From Bin5 sp965220715 (lineage in GTDB: Bacteria; Chloroflexota; Anaerolineae; Caldilineales; Caldilineaceae): a stretch of 64,000 bases of DNA. The notes under the pieces are model-generated. The model was given only the letters and a program-made list of their open reading frames with translations, ran no database searches and was not told the origin of the DNA. Of this stretch, positions 1 through 8,250 are shown piece after piece. Both the position numbers and the translations under genes were made by a program. The DNA is taken from assembly GCA_965220715.1 (NCBI GenBank), contig OZ244843.1, positions 1,364,001 to 1,428,000 on the forward strand. The letters are read 5' to 3'. Each line of letters opens with the position of its first letter. Within the stretch, counting starts at the first letter, position 1.

Positions 1-2
1 AT

Positions 3-1730
3 GTGGCCGTCTACAGGCGGGAGTTTGTTCTCTCTTTCCTCTTGATCATCGTTACTTCTGTGACGAGCGTGGCAACGCCATGGATGATCCAGCGGGCGAT
101 TGACTACGGTATCCTCGCCGGCAATGTGGGCACTCTGCGTTTCTGGACGTTCCTATTTTTTGGGACGATCGCGCTGGAATGGATTACAAGCCGCGCGCGT
201 CTGAGGGTGATGGCCTATGCCGGCACCCGCATCGTGACCGATCTGCGCAGCCAGCTCTTCGGCCATCTGCATACGCTGTCGCTGGGCTTCTTCAACGACT
301 ACAGTGTAGGCCGCTTAATGAGCCGCTTGATCAGCGATGTGAGCGTGCTGCAGGATTTCGTTACCTGGTCGATTACGGGGCTGGCTCGCTCGGTATTCCT
401 TCTGATCGGGATCGTCGTGGCTATGCTGTTTCTGAACTGGCAACTGGCGCTGGTGACGTTTGCGGTGCTGCCGATGATGATCGGGCTGACCAGCTATTTC
501 CGCCGCTATGTGCGCCAGGCATATCGCGCGGCGCGGCAGCGCCTGTCGCTGATCAACGGTTTTCTCAACGAGTCGATCACCGGCATCCGGGTGACGAAGA
601 GCTTTTCGCGCGAGCAGGCCAACTCGCGCCATTTCGACGATCTCAACCGTTCTTATTTTGACGCCAATGTGCGGACCACGCAGTTGGCTGCCTTCTTCTT
701 CCCCGGTGTCGATTTTATCGGCTCGCTGGCGACCGCGTTGGTGGTTGGGGTCTGCGGTTGGCTGATTCTGGGCGACCAACTGACCGCGGGCGTAATGGCG
801 GCATTCGTGATCTGGGTGGAGCGATTTTTCGATCCGATTCGTGAACTGTCGCGACGCTACTATACCTTTCAGGCGGCAATGGCCGCGAGTGAACGCCTCT
901 TCGCCCTGCTCGACACGGAGCCGGATCTGCAGGATGCCCACCAGGCCTTTGCGTTGCCGCCGATTGCGGGCCGCGTGGACTTCGAGAATGTTCACTTCAA
1001 CTATAAGGCAGATGAGCCGGTGCTGCGCGGGGTAACGATCAGCGCCGAGCCGGGTGAGCGCATCGCCCTTGTTGGCGAGACCGGAGCTGGCAAGAGCACG
1101 GTGATTCGCCTGATTGCCCGTTTTTTCGATGTAACCGGCGGGGCCGTCCTTATCGATGGCCACGACGTGCGCGATGTCACGCAGGCCAGTCTGCGGGCGC
1201 AGTTGGGCATTGTGCTGCAGGACAGTTTTCTCTTCGATGGGACGATCCGAGAAAATATCCGCTATGGCCGGTTGGATGCGAGCGACGCCGAGGTGGAGGC
1301 CGCGACGGTGGCGGTTGGCGCCGATGAGTTTATCAGAAAGCTATCGAATGGCTATGACACGGAAGTGGGGGAAAACGGTGTGAATCTGAGCGTTGGTCAG
1401 CGCCAGATCGTCTCCTTCGCGCGCGCCTTGTTGGCGGATCCCCGCATTCTCATTCTGGACGAAGCCACCAGTTCTATCGACACGACGACAGAGCGGCAGA
1501 TTCAGGCCGGTCTGGAACAGCTGCTGAAGGGGCGCACCAGTTTTGTCATCGCCCACCGCCTCAATACGATCGTCAATTCGGACAGGATAGTTGTGCTGGA
1601 TCGGGGGCGGGTGTTGGAGGAGGGCAGCCACGAAGAACTGTTGGCGCGCAGGGGCCGTTACCACCAGTTGTACACCATGCAATGGGCCGTGGAGAGCGAT
1701 CCGCTGGCCAGAAACTACGTTTTGAACTGA
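3..1730 (+). CDS. ABC exporter half-transporter, permease-ATPase fusion (5' end outside window)
   Basis: Exporter-type ABC half-transporter: an N-terminal six-helix membrane domain fused to a C-terminal ATPase. The ATPase shows Walker A GETGAGKST near residue 358, signature LSVGQ near 462, Walker B with catalytic Glu (ILILDEATSS) near 482 and switch His (VIAHRL) near 517, so its own site looks competent. The GTG at position 3 is only the first in-frame start in the window; the frame is open to the edge and the true start is probably upstream. Such proteins often pair with an adjacent homologous half-transporter, which would lie upstream, out of view. Substrate cannot be deduced; lipid or drug export is typical of the family. 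A hairpin follows the stop codon. Confidence 0.9.
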   Translation: MAVYRREFVLSFLLIIVTSVTSVATPWMIQRAIDYGILAGNVGTLRFWTFLFFGTIALEWITSRARLRVMAYAGTRIVTDLRSQLFGHLHTLSLGFFNDYSVGRLMSRLISDVSVLQDFVTWSITGLARSVFLLIGIVVAMLFLNWQLALVTFAVLPMMIGLTSYFRRYVRQAYRAARQRLSLINGFLNESITGIRVTKSFSREQANSRHFDDLNRSYFDANVRTTQLAAFFFPGVDFIGSLATALVVGVCGWLILGDQLTAGVMAAFVIWVERFFDPIRELSRRYYTFQAAMAASERLFALLDTEPDLQDAHQAFALPPIAGRVDFENVHFNYKADEPVLRGVTISAEPGERIALVGETGAGKSTVIRLIARFFDVTGGAVLIDGHDVRDVTQASLRAQLGIVLQDSFLFDGTIRENIRYGRLDASDAEVEAATVAVGADEFIRKLSNGYDTEVGENGVNLSVGQRQIVSFARALLADPRILILDEATSSIDTTTERQIQAGLEQLLKGRTSFVIAHRLNTIVNSDRIVVLDRGRVLEEGSHEELLARRGRYHQLYTMQWAVESDPLARNYVLN

Positions 1731-1735
1731 TGACA

Positions 1736-1790
1736 CCGGGGCGAGGAGTGGGGGAAACTCTGTTCCTCACTCCCCGGTCCTTCCTTTTAG
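1736..1790 (+). terminator. Imperfect hairpin terminator after the ABC gene
   Basis: CCGGGG (1736-1741) pairs with CCCCGG (1772-1777), and GAGGA (1743-1747) pairs with TCCTC (1764-1768), with small internal bulges. The stem is followed by a pyrimidine/T-rich run (1778-1789). It lies between convergent genes and reads best as a terminator for the plus-strand ABC gene. It is imperfect, so confidence is moderate. Confidence 0.45.
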
Positions 1791-2266
1791 CTCTCCTCGA
1801 TCTCGACCCGCTCCATCACATCTCCTTGCTGAATCGCATCGACGACATCCTGGCCGCTGCGCACTTTGCCGAAGACGGAATGTTTGTTGTCGAGCCAATT
1901 GGTGGCCACATGGGTGATGAAGAACTGGCTGCCGTTGGTGTTGGGTCCGGCGTTGGCCATGCTGAGGACGCCGGGGCCATCATGCACGAGTTCCGGATGA
2001 AATTCGTCGTTAAACCGGTAGCCGGGGCCGCCCCGTCCGCTGCCGGTGGGGTCGCCGCATTGGACCATGAAATCGGCGATCACGCGGTGAAAGCTGATAC
2101 CGTCGTAGAAGCCGTCGCGGGCCAGCGCCACAAAGTTGTTAACCGTGTTCGGCACTTTGTCGGCGTAGAGGTCGATCTCGATATTACCGCGGTTCGTCTG
2201 AATCGTGGCGGTATAGGCCTTTGTCGGATCGAGCTGCATGGCCTGGGGAGAAGAATACTGCTTCAC
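1787..2266 (-). CDS. Cyclophilin-type peptidyl-prolyl cis-trans isomerase
   Basis: Single-domain cyclophilin of 159 aa that isomerises Xaa-Pro bonds, probably cytoplasmic since no signal peptide is visible. Catalytic positions equivalent to human CypA are present: Arg61 in FHR, Phe66, Gln69, the NGSQFF segment (111-116), Trp124 and His129. I chose the GTG start at 2266 because AAAGGA lies just upstream and the N-terminus (VKQYSSP, then LDP and YTATI) resembles related Chloroflexi proteins. The frame is open for 53 more codons upstream, but these look non-coding. The 5' end of this gene is one edge of the tandem duplication described below; in the downstream copies the start is mutated from GTG to GGG. 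Confidence 0.93.
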   Translation of the reverse strand: MKQYSSPQAMQLDPTKAYTATIQTNRGNIEIDLYADKVPNTVNNFVALARDGFYDGISFHRVIADFMVQCGDPTGSGRGGPGYRFNDEFHPELVHDGPGVLSMANAGPNTNGSQFFITHVATNWLDNKHSVFGKVRSGQDVVDAIQQGDVMERVEIEES

Positions 2267-2396
2267 AAGAGAATCCTTTCGGTGTTGAATAGAGTAAGAT
2301 GGCTCGGCCGCCCCTTTCTGACGCAGGTGTCGCAGCGAAGTGGGCAGAGTTGAAGCCACTACGGCGGGCGGCGGATTCGAACCAGATTCTATCTGC

Positions 2397-2427
2397 ATTA
2401 TAGTACCCTTTCCGTGGTGGAACACAA
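2397..2427 (-). promoter_or_regulatory. Candidate promoter of the cyclophilin gene
   Basis: On the minus strand a perfect -10 TATAAT (plus-strand 2397-2402) lies about 130 bp before the GTG start. A weak -35 TTGTGT sits 19 bp upstream (2422-2427). The -10 is kept as TATAGT in the two duplicated copies. Confidence 0.4.
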
Positions 2428-2568
2428 TCGGTGCGGGCGACGCGTTCGGTCAGGCGGCGCATCCATGCCCTGGCAGCGTGTCAAAGTAGGTGTTTCGCGC
2501 TCGCCGTCAAGAGCGAGAAGACAGCCCCCGGGATGTACGCCGGCGCTTCCCGCCATCCGTAGCAGATG

Positions 2569-2577
2569 TGCTATACT
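2569..2577 (+). promoter_or_regulatory. Extended -10 promoter of Uma2 copy A
   Basis: TGC-TATACT gives an extended -10 (TG at 2569-2570, TATACT at 2572-2577), about 90 bp before the start codon. There is no convincing -35. The surrounding GTGCTATACTG is conserved in all three copies. Confidence 0.5.
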
Positions 2578-2665
2578 GCGAGTCGATGACTGACGGTTCT
2601 TTTTCTGGTGGATATGGCGCGCAGGCCAGGATGCACGCGCCAGAAGGAAAATACGGACCAGACTG

Positions 2666-3229
2666 ATGACAGCGCAACCTACAGAAACAACAACCAGACT
2701 CGTAACCGGCGCCGAACTGCTGGCAATGGGTGACATAGGCCCTTGCGAACTCATTGATGGAGAAATTGTAGGAATGAGTCCGACGGGTGAGGTACATGGC
2801 TACCTTGAATCCAGACTCACTTTCTTCCTGTACAGATTCAATCAAGATGCGCAGGCCGGTTGGGTCTTGGGTGGAGAGGTTGGCATCTACATCCGGCACA
2901 ATCCAGACCGGATACGCGGCGCTGATCTTGCCTTCTGGTCTAAAGAGAGACTTCCTGATGGCCCGTCGACCGGCTTTAGCGAAATTGCGCCAGACCTGGT
3001 TGTAGAGATTCTGTCCCCGACCGATCGCTGGGTGGAGATGCGCCAGAAGATCGATGACTACTTCTCGATTGGCGTTGGCACACTCTGGATCGTCGATCCG
3101 GAGGAGGAGACCGTTTTCGTCTACCGCTCGGCTACGCAGCGCACCGCTCTACGGACTGGCGATATGCTCGTCGGCACAGGCCCGCTCACCGGTTTCACAC
3201 TTTCCGTCGCCGAGCTTTTCGCTTTCTGA
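2666..3229 (+). CDS. Uma2 family PD-(D/E)XK-fold protein, copy A
   Basis: Protein of 187 aa of the Uma2 (DUF820) family, whose fold is that of PD-(D/E)XK nucleases; cellular role and substrate are not established. Visible core residues are Glu71 (GEVGIYI), Asp87 (GADLAF), Glu114 (VVEILSP) and Lys128, followed by DDYF and the WIVDP strand, so the putative active site is intact. The ATG at 2666 is conserved in all three copies; no strong Shine-Dalgarno precedes it. It is the most diverged of three tandem paralogues, with a private sequence at residues 52-68. Uma2 genes often occur in multi-copy sets in Chloroflexi and cyanobacteria. Confidence 0.88.
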   Translation: MTAQPTETTTRLVTGAELLAMGDIGPCELIDGEIVGMSPTGEVHGYLESRLTFFLYRFNQDAQAGWVLGGEVGIYIRHNPDRIRGADLAFWSKERLPDGPSTGFSEIAPDLVVEILSPTDRWVEMRQKIDDYFSIGVGTLWIVDPEEETVFVYRSATQRTALRTGDMLVGTGPLTGFTLSVAELFAF

Positions 3230-3280
3230 TTTCCCGCTAACCTGCCCAACAACTCAGTCTGGCCGCGCAGCGCATCTTCT

Positions 3281-3401
3281 CTGCTCCACGCCTTGACCCA
3301 CATCACAATACTCGACCTTTCGCGCGTCTTGGCAGGCCCGTATGCCACCATGACGTTGGGCGATTACGGCGCCCTAGTCAAAAAGATCGAACAGCCGGTC
3401 C
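3281..3401 (+). pseudogene. Truncated CaiB/BaiF 5' fragment, copy A
   Basis: This matches the first about 41 codons of the intact CoA-transferase at 5593, but the start codon is changed from ATG to CTG. The copy ends at the duplication junction, where CaiB sequence passes directly into the cyclophilin 5' region through the shared GGGGAGA. It cannot encode a transferase. It carries substitutions shared with the second fragment, such as CTAGTC where the intact gene has GAAGTG, so both fragments descend from one truncation event. Confidence 0.88.
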
Positions 3402-3720
3402 GGGGGAGAGGAATACTGCTTCCCAAGAGAATCGTTTCGGCGTAGGAAAGAGTAAGATGGCTCGTCCCCCCTCACACTAGAGTCGCTTGGGAGCGGACTA
3501 AGTTGATGTTTCTACGGCGGCACTGGGAATCTGAGCCAGAGTCTCTCTGCACTATAGTACCTGTTCCGCATTGGAACACGATCGGTGCCCGCGCCGCGGT
3601 CTGAACGACAGGGCATCCCTGCCGCGGCAGCGTGTCAAATCATGTGTTTAGCGCTCGCCGCCAAGTGCGAACAGGCAGCTCACCGGGCAATTCGCCTTCG
3701 CTTCCGACCAACCACAGCAG
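3402..3720. other. Duplicated intergenic block with cyclophilin 5' remnant
   Basis: Second copy of the region upstream of Uma2. It begins with a remnant of the cyclophilin 5' end (minus strand; start GTG changed to GGG) and keeps the minus-strand -10-like TATAGT. No intact gene is visible on either strand. Confidence 0.75.
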
Positions 3721-3723
3721 GTG

Positions 3724-3732
3724 TGCTATACT
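3724..3732 (+). promoter_or_regulatory. Extended -10 promoter of Uma2 copy B
   Basis: TG at 3724-3725 and TATACT at 3727-3732 form an extended -10 identical to that of copy A, about 90 bp upstream of the conserved ATG. Confidence 0.5.
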
Positions 3733-3822
3733 GCATATCGAGAACTGGCGGTTCTCTTTATCCGGTGGATATTGCGCGCAGGCCAGGATGCACGCGCCAG
3801 AAAGGATTCACGGACCAGACTG

Positions 3823-4386
3823 ATGACAGCGCAACCAATGGAAACAACAACCAGACTCGTCACCGGCTCCGAACTGCTGGCAATGGGTGACATTGGCCCC
3901 TGTGAACTCATTGATGGAGTAATTGTAAGGATGAGCCCAACCGGTGGAGTACATGGTTTCCTTGAATCAAGGCTTGACCGTCGTCTGGGTACTTTTGTCG
4001 AAGACACGAAGGCAGGCTTGTGCATGGTTGGGGAGGTCGGCATTTATATCCGCCACGACCCGGATCGGATACGCGGCGCTGATCTTGCCTTCTGGTCGAA
4101 TGCGAAACTGCCAGATGGCCCACCGCCAGGTTTTGTCGAGGTCGCTCCGGACCTGGTTGTAGAGATTTTGTCCCCCACCGATCGCTGGGTGGAGATGCGC
4201 CAGAAGATCGATGACTACTTCTCGATTGGCGTTGGCACACTCTGGATCGTCGATCCGGAGGAGGAGACCGTCTTCGTTTATCGTTCTCCTACGCAGCGCA
4301 CCGCTCTACGGACTGGCGATATGCTCGTCGGCACAGGCCAGCTCACCGGTTTCACGCTTTCCGTTACCGAGCTTTTCGCTTTCTGA
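3823..4386 (+). CDS. Uma2 family PD-(D/E)XK-fold protein, copy B
   Basis: Second tandem Uma2 paralogue, 187 aa, with all putative active-site residues (Glu71, Asp87, Glu114, Lys128). The frame is open further upstream, but the ATG at 3823 aligns exactly with those of copies A and C, and the upstream part overlaps the promoter. Compared with copy C it has only about four substitutions in the first 150 coding bases. It is then almost unrelated over about 45 bases (3975-4018, residues 52-66) and similar again to the end. This pattern suggests local exchange or selection rather than steady drift. Function is unknown beyond the family fold. Confidence 0.88.
   Translation: MTAQPMETTTRLVTGSELLAMGDIGPCELIDGVIVRMSPTGGVHGFLESRLDRRLGTFVEDTKAGLCMVGEVGIYIRHDPDRIRGADLAFWSNAKLPDGPPPGFVEVAPDLVVEILSPTDRWVEMRQKIDDYFSIGVGTLWIVDPEEETVFVYRSPTQRTALRTGDMLVGTGQLTGFTLSVTELFAF
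3975..4018 (+). other. Hypervariable window in Uma2 copy B
   Basis: Coding bases for about residues 52-66 that do not align with the same window of copy C (about 5130-5172), although both flanks are nearly identical. Copy A has a third unrelated sequence here. The reading frame and length are preserved in all three. Confidence 0.8.
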
Positions 4387-4437
4387 TTTCCCGCTAACCT
4401 GCCCAACGACTCAGTCTGGCCGCGCAGCGCATCTCCT

Positions 4438-4602
4438 ATGCTTCACGCCTTGACCCACATCACAATACTCGACCTTTCGCGCGTCCTGGCCGGCCCGTAT
4501 GCCACCATGACGTTGGGCGATTACGGTGCCCTAGTCAAAAAGATCGAACAGCCGGTCCGGGGGAGAAGAATACTGCTTCCCAAGAGAATCGTTTCGGCGT
4601 AG
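4438..4602 (+). pseudogene. Truncated CaiB/BaiF 5' fragment, copy B, with short fused ORF
   Basis: Keeps the ATG and about 41 codons of the CoA-transferase, then crosses the duplication junction at 4558 and reads 13 codons of antisense cyclophilin sequence to a TAG at 4600-4602. The result is an open frame of 54 codons. No catalytic aspartate is included, so it is not an active transferase. It has the same position relative to the Uma2 gene as the intact copy, so it could be translated, but nothing shows that it is useful. Confidence 0.85.
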
Positions 4603-4880
4603 GAAAGAGTAAGATGGCTCGTCCCCCCTCACACTAGAGTCGCTTGGGAGCGGACTAAGTTGATGTTTCTACGGCGGCACTGGGAATCTGAGCCAGAGTC
4701 TCTCTGCACTATAGTACCTGTTCCGCATTGGAACACGATCGGTGCCCGCGCCGCGGTCTGAACGACAGGGCATCCCTGCCGCGGCAGCGTGTCAAAGCAG
4801 GTGTTTAGCGCTCGCTGCCAAGTGCGAACAGGCAGCTCACCGGGCAATTCGCCTTCGCTTCCGGCCAACCACAGCAGGTG
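4603..4880. other. Duplicated intergenic block upstream of Uma2 copy C
   Basis: Third copy of the upstream block, almost identical to 3445-3723. It contains no gene that I can support. Confidence 0.7.
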
Positions 4881-4889
4881 TGCTATACT
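4881..4889 (+). promoter_or_regulatory. Extended -10 promoter of Uma2 copy C
   Basis: TG at 4881-4882 and TATACT at 4884-4889, the same extended -10 as in copies A and B. Confidence 0.5.
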
Positions 4890-4977
4890 GCATACCGAAA
4901 ACTGACGGTTCTTTATCTGGTGGATATTGCGCGCAGACCAGAATGCACGCGCCAGAAGGGATTCACGGAACAGACTG

Positions 4978-5541
4978 ATGACAGCGCAACCAACGGAAAC
5001 AACAACCAGACTCATCACCGGCTCTGAACTGCTGGCAATGGGTGACATTGGCCCCTGTGAACTCATTGATGGAGTAATTGTAAGGATGAGCCCAACCGGT
5101 GGAGTTCATGGTTTCCTTGAATCAAGGCTCGCCCTCTTGGTAGGCGGATTTATCAATGACAGGGAAGTCGGTCTGTGCATGGTTGGGGAGGTCGGCATTT
5201 ATATCCGCCATGGTCCGGATCGGATACGCGGCGCTGATTTTGCCTTCTGGTCGAATGCGAAACTGCCAGATGGCCCACCGCCAGGTTTTATCGAAGTTGC
5301 GCCCGACCTGGTTGTAGAGATTCTGTCCCCCACCGATCGCTGGGTGGAGATGCGCCCAAAGATCGATGACTACTTCTCGATTGGCGTTGGCGCACTCTGG
5401 ATCGTCGATCCGGAGAAGGAGACCGTCTTCGTTTATCGTTCGGCTACGCAGCGCACCGCGGTACGAACTGGCGACATGCTGGTAGGCACAGGCCCGCTCA
5501 CCGGTTTCACACTTTCCGTCGCCGAGCTTTTCGCTTTCTGA
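4978..5541 (+). CDS. Uma2 family PD-(D/E)XK-fold protein, copy C
   Basis: Third tandem Uma2 paralogue, 187 aa, followed 51 bp later by the intact CoA-transferase gene, which is probably the ancestral arrangement. Glu71, Asp87, Glu114 and Lys128 are kept, although the residue before Lys128 is Pro instead of Gln. Outside residues 52-66 it is close to copy B. The ATG at 4978 aligns with the other two copies. As with the others, I can name the fold family but not the substrate or pathway. Confidence 0.88.
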   Translation: MTAQPTETTTRLITGSELLAMGDIGPCELIDGVIVRMSPTGGVHGFLESRLALLVGGFINDREVGLCMVGEVGIYIRHGPDRIRGADFAFWSNAKLPDGPPPGFIEVAPDLVVEILSPTDRWVEMRPKIDDYFSIGVGALWIVDPEKETVFVYRSATQRTAVRTGDMLVGTGPLTGFTLSVAELFAF

Positions 5542-5592
5542 TTTTCCGCTAACCTGCCCAACGACTCAGTCTGGCCGCGCAGCGCATCTCCT

Positions 5593-6798
5593 ATGCTTCA
5601 CGCCTTGACCCACATCACAGTTCTCGACCTTTCGCGCGTCCTGGCCGGCCCGTATGCCACCATGACGTTGGGCGATTACGGCGCCGAAGTGATCAAGATA
5701 GAGCAGCCGGGCCGGGGAGATGACTCCCGCCACTGGGGTCCGCCCTTCACCGATGGCGGGCAGAGCGCATATTTTCTGTGCGCCAATCGTAACAAGCGTA
5801 GCTTGACGCTCAATCTGAAAACTGAGGCCGGCCGGACAATCTTCCGTCGGCTGGCTGTGCAGGCCGATGTGGTGGTGGAAAACTTCAAGGCGGGTGGGAT
5901 GGAGCGGATGGGGCTGGGCTATGAAAGCCTGCGCTCGGACAATCCCGGCCTGATCTACTGCGCCATCACCGGCTATGGCCAGACCGGCCCCGATCGGGCG
6001 CTCCCCGGCTATGACACGGTCATCCAGGCGCAGGGCGGTATTATGAGCATCACCGGCCCAACGAGCGGGGGAACCGACGGCGAGCCGTACAAGGTGGGGG
6101 TGGCAATCGTTGACATCACCGCCGGCCTGCAGGCGGCGGTGGCGATTCTGACTGCCTTGCAGCATCGTGAGCGGACGGACGAGGGTCAGCATATTGATAT
6201 CGCGCTCTTTGACACGCAGTTGAGCTGGCTGGCTAACGTCGCCAGCGGCTATCTCCTGTCCGGCGACCCGCCCCGCCGCTATGGCAACGCCCATGGTACG
6301 GTTGTGCCCTATCAGACCTTTGCCACAGCCGACGGCCATCTGATGCTGGCGGTGGGCAACGACGGTCAGTTCGCTACACTCGCAGAGGTAGTTGGCGAGC
6401 CGACCTGGGTGGATGACGAACGGTTTGCCACAAATCCGGCCCGCGTCCAGTTTCGAGATCTGCTCATTCCCGCGTTGGCCGACTATTTCCGCCGATGCAC
6501 CACCGATGAGTGGATCCAACGGCTGCGCGCGGCAGGCGTACCGTGCGGCCCGGTCAACGACATTCCAACCGCGTTGGCGACGCCCCAAGCCGAGCACCGG
6601 CAGATGGTGCAAACGGTCACTGACGGAAACGGAGACAGGATCCCGTTGGTCGGGCCGGTGCCCAAGCTGGACAAGACGCCGGCGCACATATTCCGTCCGC
6701 CGCCGCTGCTGGGTGAGCATACAAAAGAGTTGCTGCAAGAGAAGCTGGCTCTGACAGCAGAAGAGATCGAGGCGTTACGCGACAGTGGCGTAGTTTGA
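5593..6798 (+). CDS. CaiB/BaiF (family III) CoA-transferase
   Basis: Family III CoA-transferase of 401 aa, which moves CoA between carboxylic acids through an aspartyl intermediate. The N-terminal LDLSRVLAGPYATM and GDYGAEVIKIE segments and the internal NPGLIYCAITGYGQTGP block are family hallmarks. The candidate catalytic Asp lies in the HIDIALFDTQ segment. Length is typical. The start ATG is supported by the two duplicated fragments that keep the same N-terminus. It follows Uma2 copy C without a clear promoter, so it may be co-transcribed. The acyl substrate cannot be predicted; formyl-, succinyl- and carnitine-CoA transferases share this fold. Confidence 0.92.
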   Translation: MLHALTHITVLDLSRVLAGPYATMTLGDYGAEVIKIEQPGRGDDSRHWGPPFTDGGQSAYFLCANRNKRSLTLNLKTEAGRTIFRRLAVQADVVVENFKAGGMERMGLGYESLRSDNPGLIYCAITGYGQTGPDRALPGYDTVIQAQGGIMSITGPTSGGTDGEPYKVGVAIVDITAGLQAAVAILTALQHRERTDEGQHIDIALFDTQLSWLANVASGYLLSGDPPRRYGNAHGTVVPYQTFATADGHLMLAVGNDGQFATLAEVVGEPTWVDDERFATNPARVQFRDLLIPALADYFRRCTTDEWIQRLRAAGVPCGPVNDIPTALATPQAEHRQMVQTVTDGNGDRIPLVGPVPKLDKTPAHIFRPPPLLGEHTKELLQEKLALTAEEIEALRDSGVV

Positions 6799-6840
6799 CG
6801 TGCGGTTGCAGGAGGGCCGCCGGGCGAAAAAGGTACTGCT

Positions 6841-6869
6841 TTGTCAAGCGGGCGCGCCTGGGCTATACT
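6841..6869 (+). promoter_or_regulatory. Sigma-70-type promoter of the DUF898 gene
   Basis: TTGTCA (6841-6846), a 17-bp spacer and TATACT (6864-6869), about 70 bp upstream of the start codon at 6938. Confidence 0.7.
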
Positions 6870-6937
6870 GTTTTGATGGCTCTGAACCATCCCCCGTGGC
6901 CTTCTACTGATCCTTACATGCGCGGAAGGATTCTGCC

Positions 6938-8119
6938 ATGCCTACCAACCTGGAGTTTCGAGGTCGCTGGCTGAATATCTACGGAAATCTGATTCTTATG
7001 GCGATCCTTACAGGGATTACTGTCTTCATTTATGTGCCCTGGGGATATGCTCGCTGGCAACGGATAATCACCGAGAGCACATATTTCGAGGACCGACAGC
7101 TGGAGTTCGACGGCTCCGGCGCGGAGGTGTTTGTACAGTTTGTTATCATTGGATTCTATACCCTGATTACTCTGGGGCTGTACATCATTCTCGGTTTTTC
7201 TGCAACGAGGATGCTGCGCTGGCAATATGCCCATACACTCATGCCCAATGGCCAACGTTTGGACTATGACGGTAAGACGCTGGATATCTTCTGGGAATGG
7301 CTCCTGCTCGTTCTCTTTACGCCGCTGACATTGGGGCTCTACTACTTCTGGGGGCGCAACCGTTTGCGCCGCCAGATTCTGACCCATGTGTCGCTGAATG
7401 ATCAGCATGTACAGTTTGGGAGCGGCGCGGGGGACTATTTCCTTGCCGTGTTGAGCAACTGGGTGATGACAAGTGTCGCTGTGGTTCTCTACGCAGCGCT
7501 AGGTTTCTTTTTGCGCGGCGAGATTCTGGCGACTGGTCCCCTGGCAGCGCCATTCGGAAGCAACGGCGCCGACTTTCCCGTGATGGAGTTGGTCAATCTA
7601 CTGCTTATCGTCGTTGCCCTGGGCCTCTATGCTTTGCTGGGTTTGGCTCTGCTGGGCATGGCCACGGTCCGTTTGCGCAGTTGGGAAGTGAACCGGACCC
7701 TCTTGCCGACGCCTGTGCGTTCGCGGGCACCGATGCCGGTGATTTCGTCGCCGGTCAGCGCGCTGGCAGGTGCGCCCCCGCTCGATTTGGACGCGACCGA
7801 CAGCGTTGCCCAAGAGAGCGAAACGTTCTACACAGAAGATGAACCGCCCCGCACAGCGGACAGCGGTTATGGGGCTGACGCGCAGTTGCGTCCTCTGCCG
7901 AGCGCACAGGCGGAGGACGAGGACGAATACTATGACTTCGCCGAATTTTCCACTCACGCTGGCCAGGAACCGGAGATGAACAGCGGTGACGAGCGAACCG
8001 ACTGGAGCAGTGAGCAGTGGGCACGTCCCCAGGCTACCGCCCCCTTGACAGATGAGGAGGAAGCGGAGCTCCGGCAGAGTCAGGGTGCAGACGATGAAAC
8101 CTCAGGCTCCTCCACCTAG
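6938..8119 (+). CDS. DUF898 (YjgN-like) multi-pass membrane protein
   Basis: Integral membrane protein of 393 aa. The first 270 residues carry about six hydrophobic segments. The repeated pattern of a Gly-Leu-Tyr turn followed by a basic loop (LTLGLYYFWGRNRLRRQIL, with FGSGAGDYF after it) is typical of DUF898. The last 120 residues are acidic, rich in Glu, Asp and Gln, lack hydrophobic segments and probably form a disordered cytoplasmic tail. AGGA lies about 10 bases before the ATG. Its own promoter suggests a single-gene unit. The biochemical role of the family is unknown. Confidence 0.8.
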   Translation: MPTNLEFRGRWLNIYGNLILMAILTGITVFIYVPWGYARWQRIITESTYFEDRQLEFDGSGAEVFVQFVIIGFYTLITLGLYIILGFSATRMLRWQYAHTLMPNGQRLDYDGKTLDIFWEWLLLVLFTPLTLGLYYFWGRNRLRRQILTHVSLNDQHVQFGSGAGDYFLAVLSNWVMTSVAVVLYAALGFFLRGEILATGPLAAPFGSNGADFPVMELVNLLLIVVALGLYALLGLALLGMATVRLRSWEVNRTLLPTPVRSRAPMPVISSPVSALAGAPPLDLDATDSVAQESETFYTEDEPPRTADSGYGADAQLRPLPSAQAEDEDEYYDFAEFSTHAGQEPEMNSGDERTDWSSEQWARPQATAPLTDEEEAELRQSQGADDETSGSST

Positions 8120-8250
8120 AGAAACCGTTCCTCATAGCATTGTGTAGTAGGTATGTCGAGCGTTGTAAGGGCGAGGGAGACGCACGAGCGAGTGTTTGCG
8201 CGGCTGCGTCAATGTTGTCGTGGCTGAAGCGGTCGCGGCAAGGTGATTTT

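Larger units (their letters stand above)
2245..5720. repeat. Tandem triplication unit (about 1.16 kb, three copies)
   Basis: Three direct copies of a segment that starts in the 5' end of the cyclophilin gene, contains a Uma2 gene and ends about 41 codons into the CaiB/BaiF gene. Copy A is about 2245-3401, B 3402-4558 and C 4559-5720. Corresponding points are offset by 1157 bp (A to B) and 1155 bp (B to C), seen for example at the three Uma2 stop codons 3229, 4386 and 5541. Only the left edge (cyclophilin) and right edge (CaiB) are intact. B and C are more alike than either is to A, so an old duplication was followed by a later one. Confidence 0.93.

Noticed and set aside
2372..2383. tRNA-like GGTTCGAATCC on the minus strand upstream of the cyclophilin gene
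   Set aside because: The flanking five bases on each side are not complementary, and the duplicated copies of this region have lost the motif; no cloverleaf can be drawn.
3721..3822. Extended N-terminus of Uma2 copy B starting at 3721
   Set aside because: This part covers the extended -10 promoter; the other two copies start at the ATG that aligns with 3823.
5566..6738. 390-aa frame on the minus strand opposite the CaiB/BaiF gene
   Set aside because: Antisense shadow of a clear, well-conserved gene; its composition follows from the codon bias of the plus strand.
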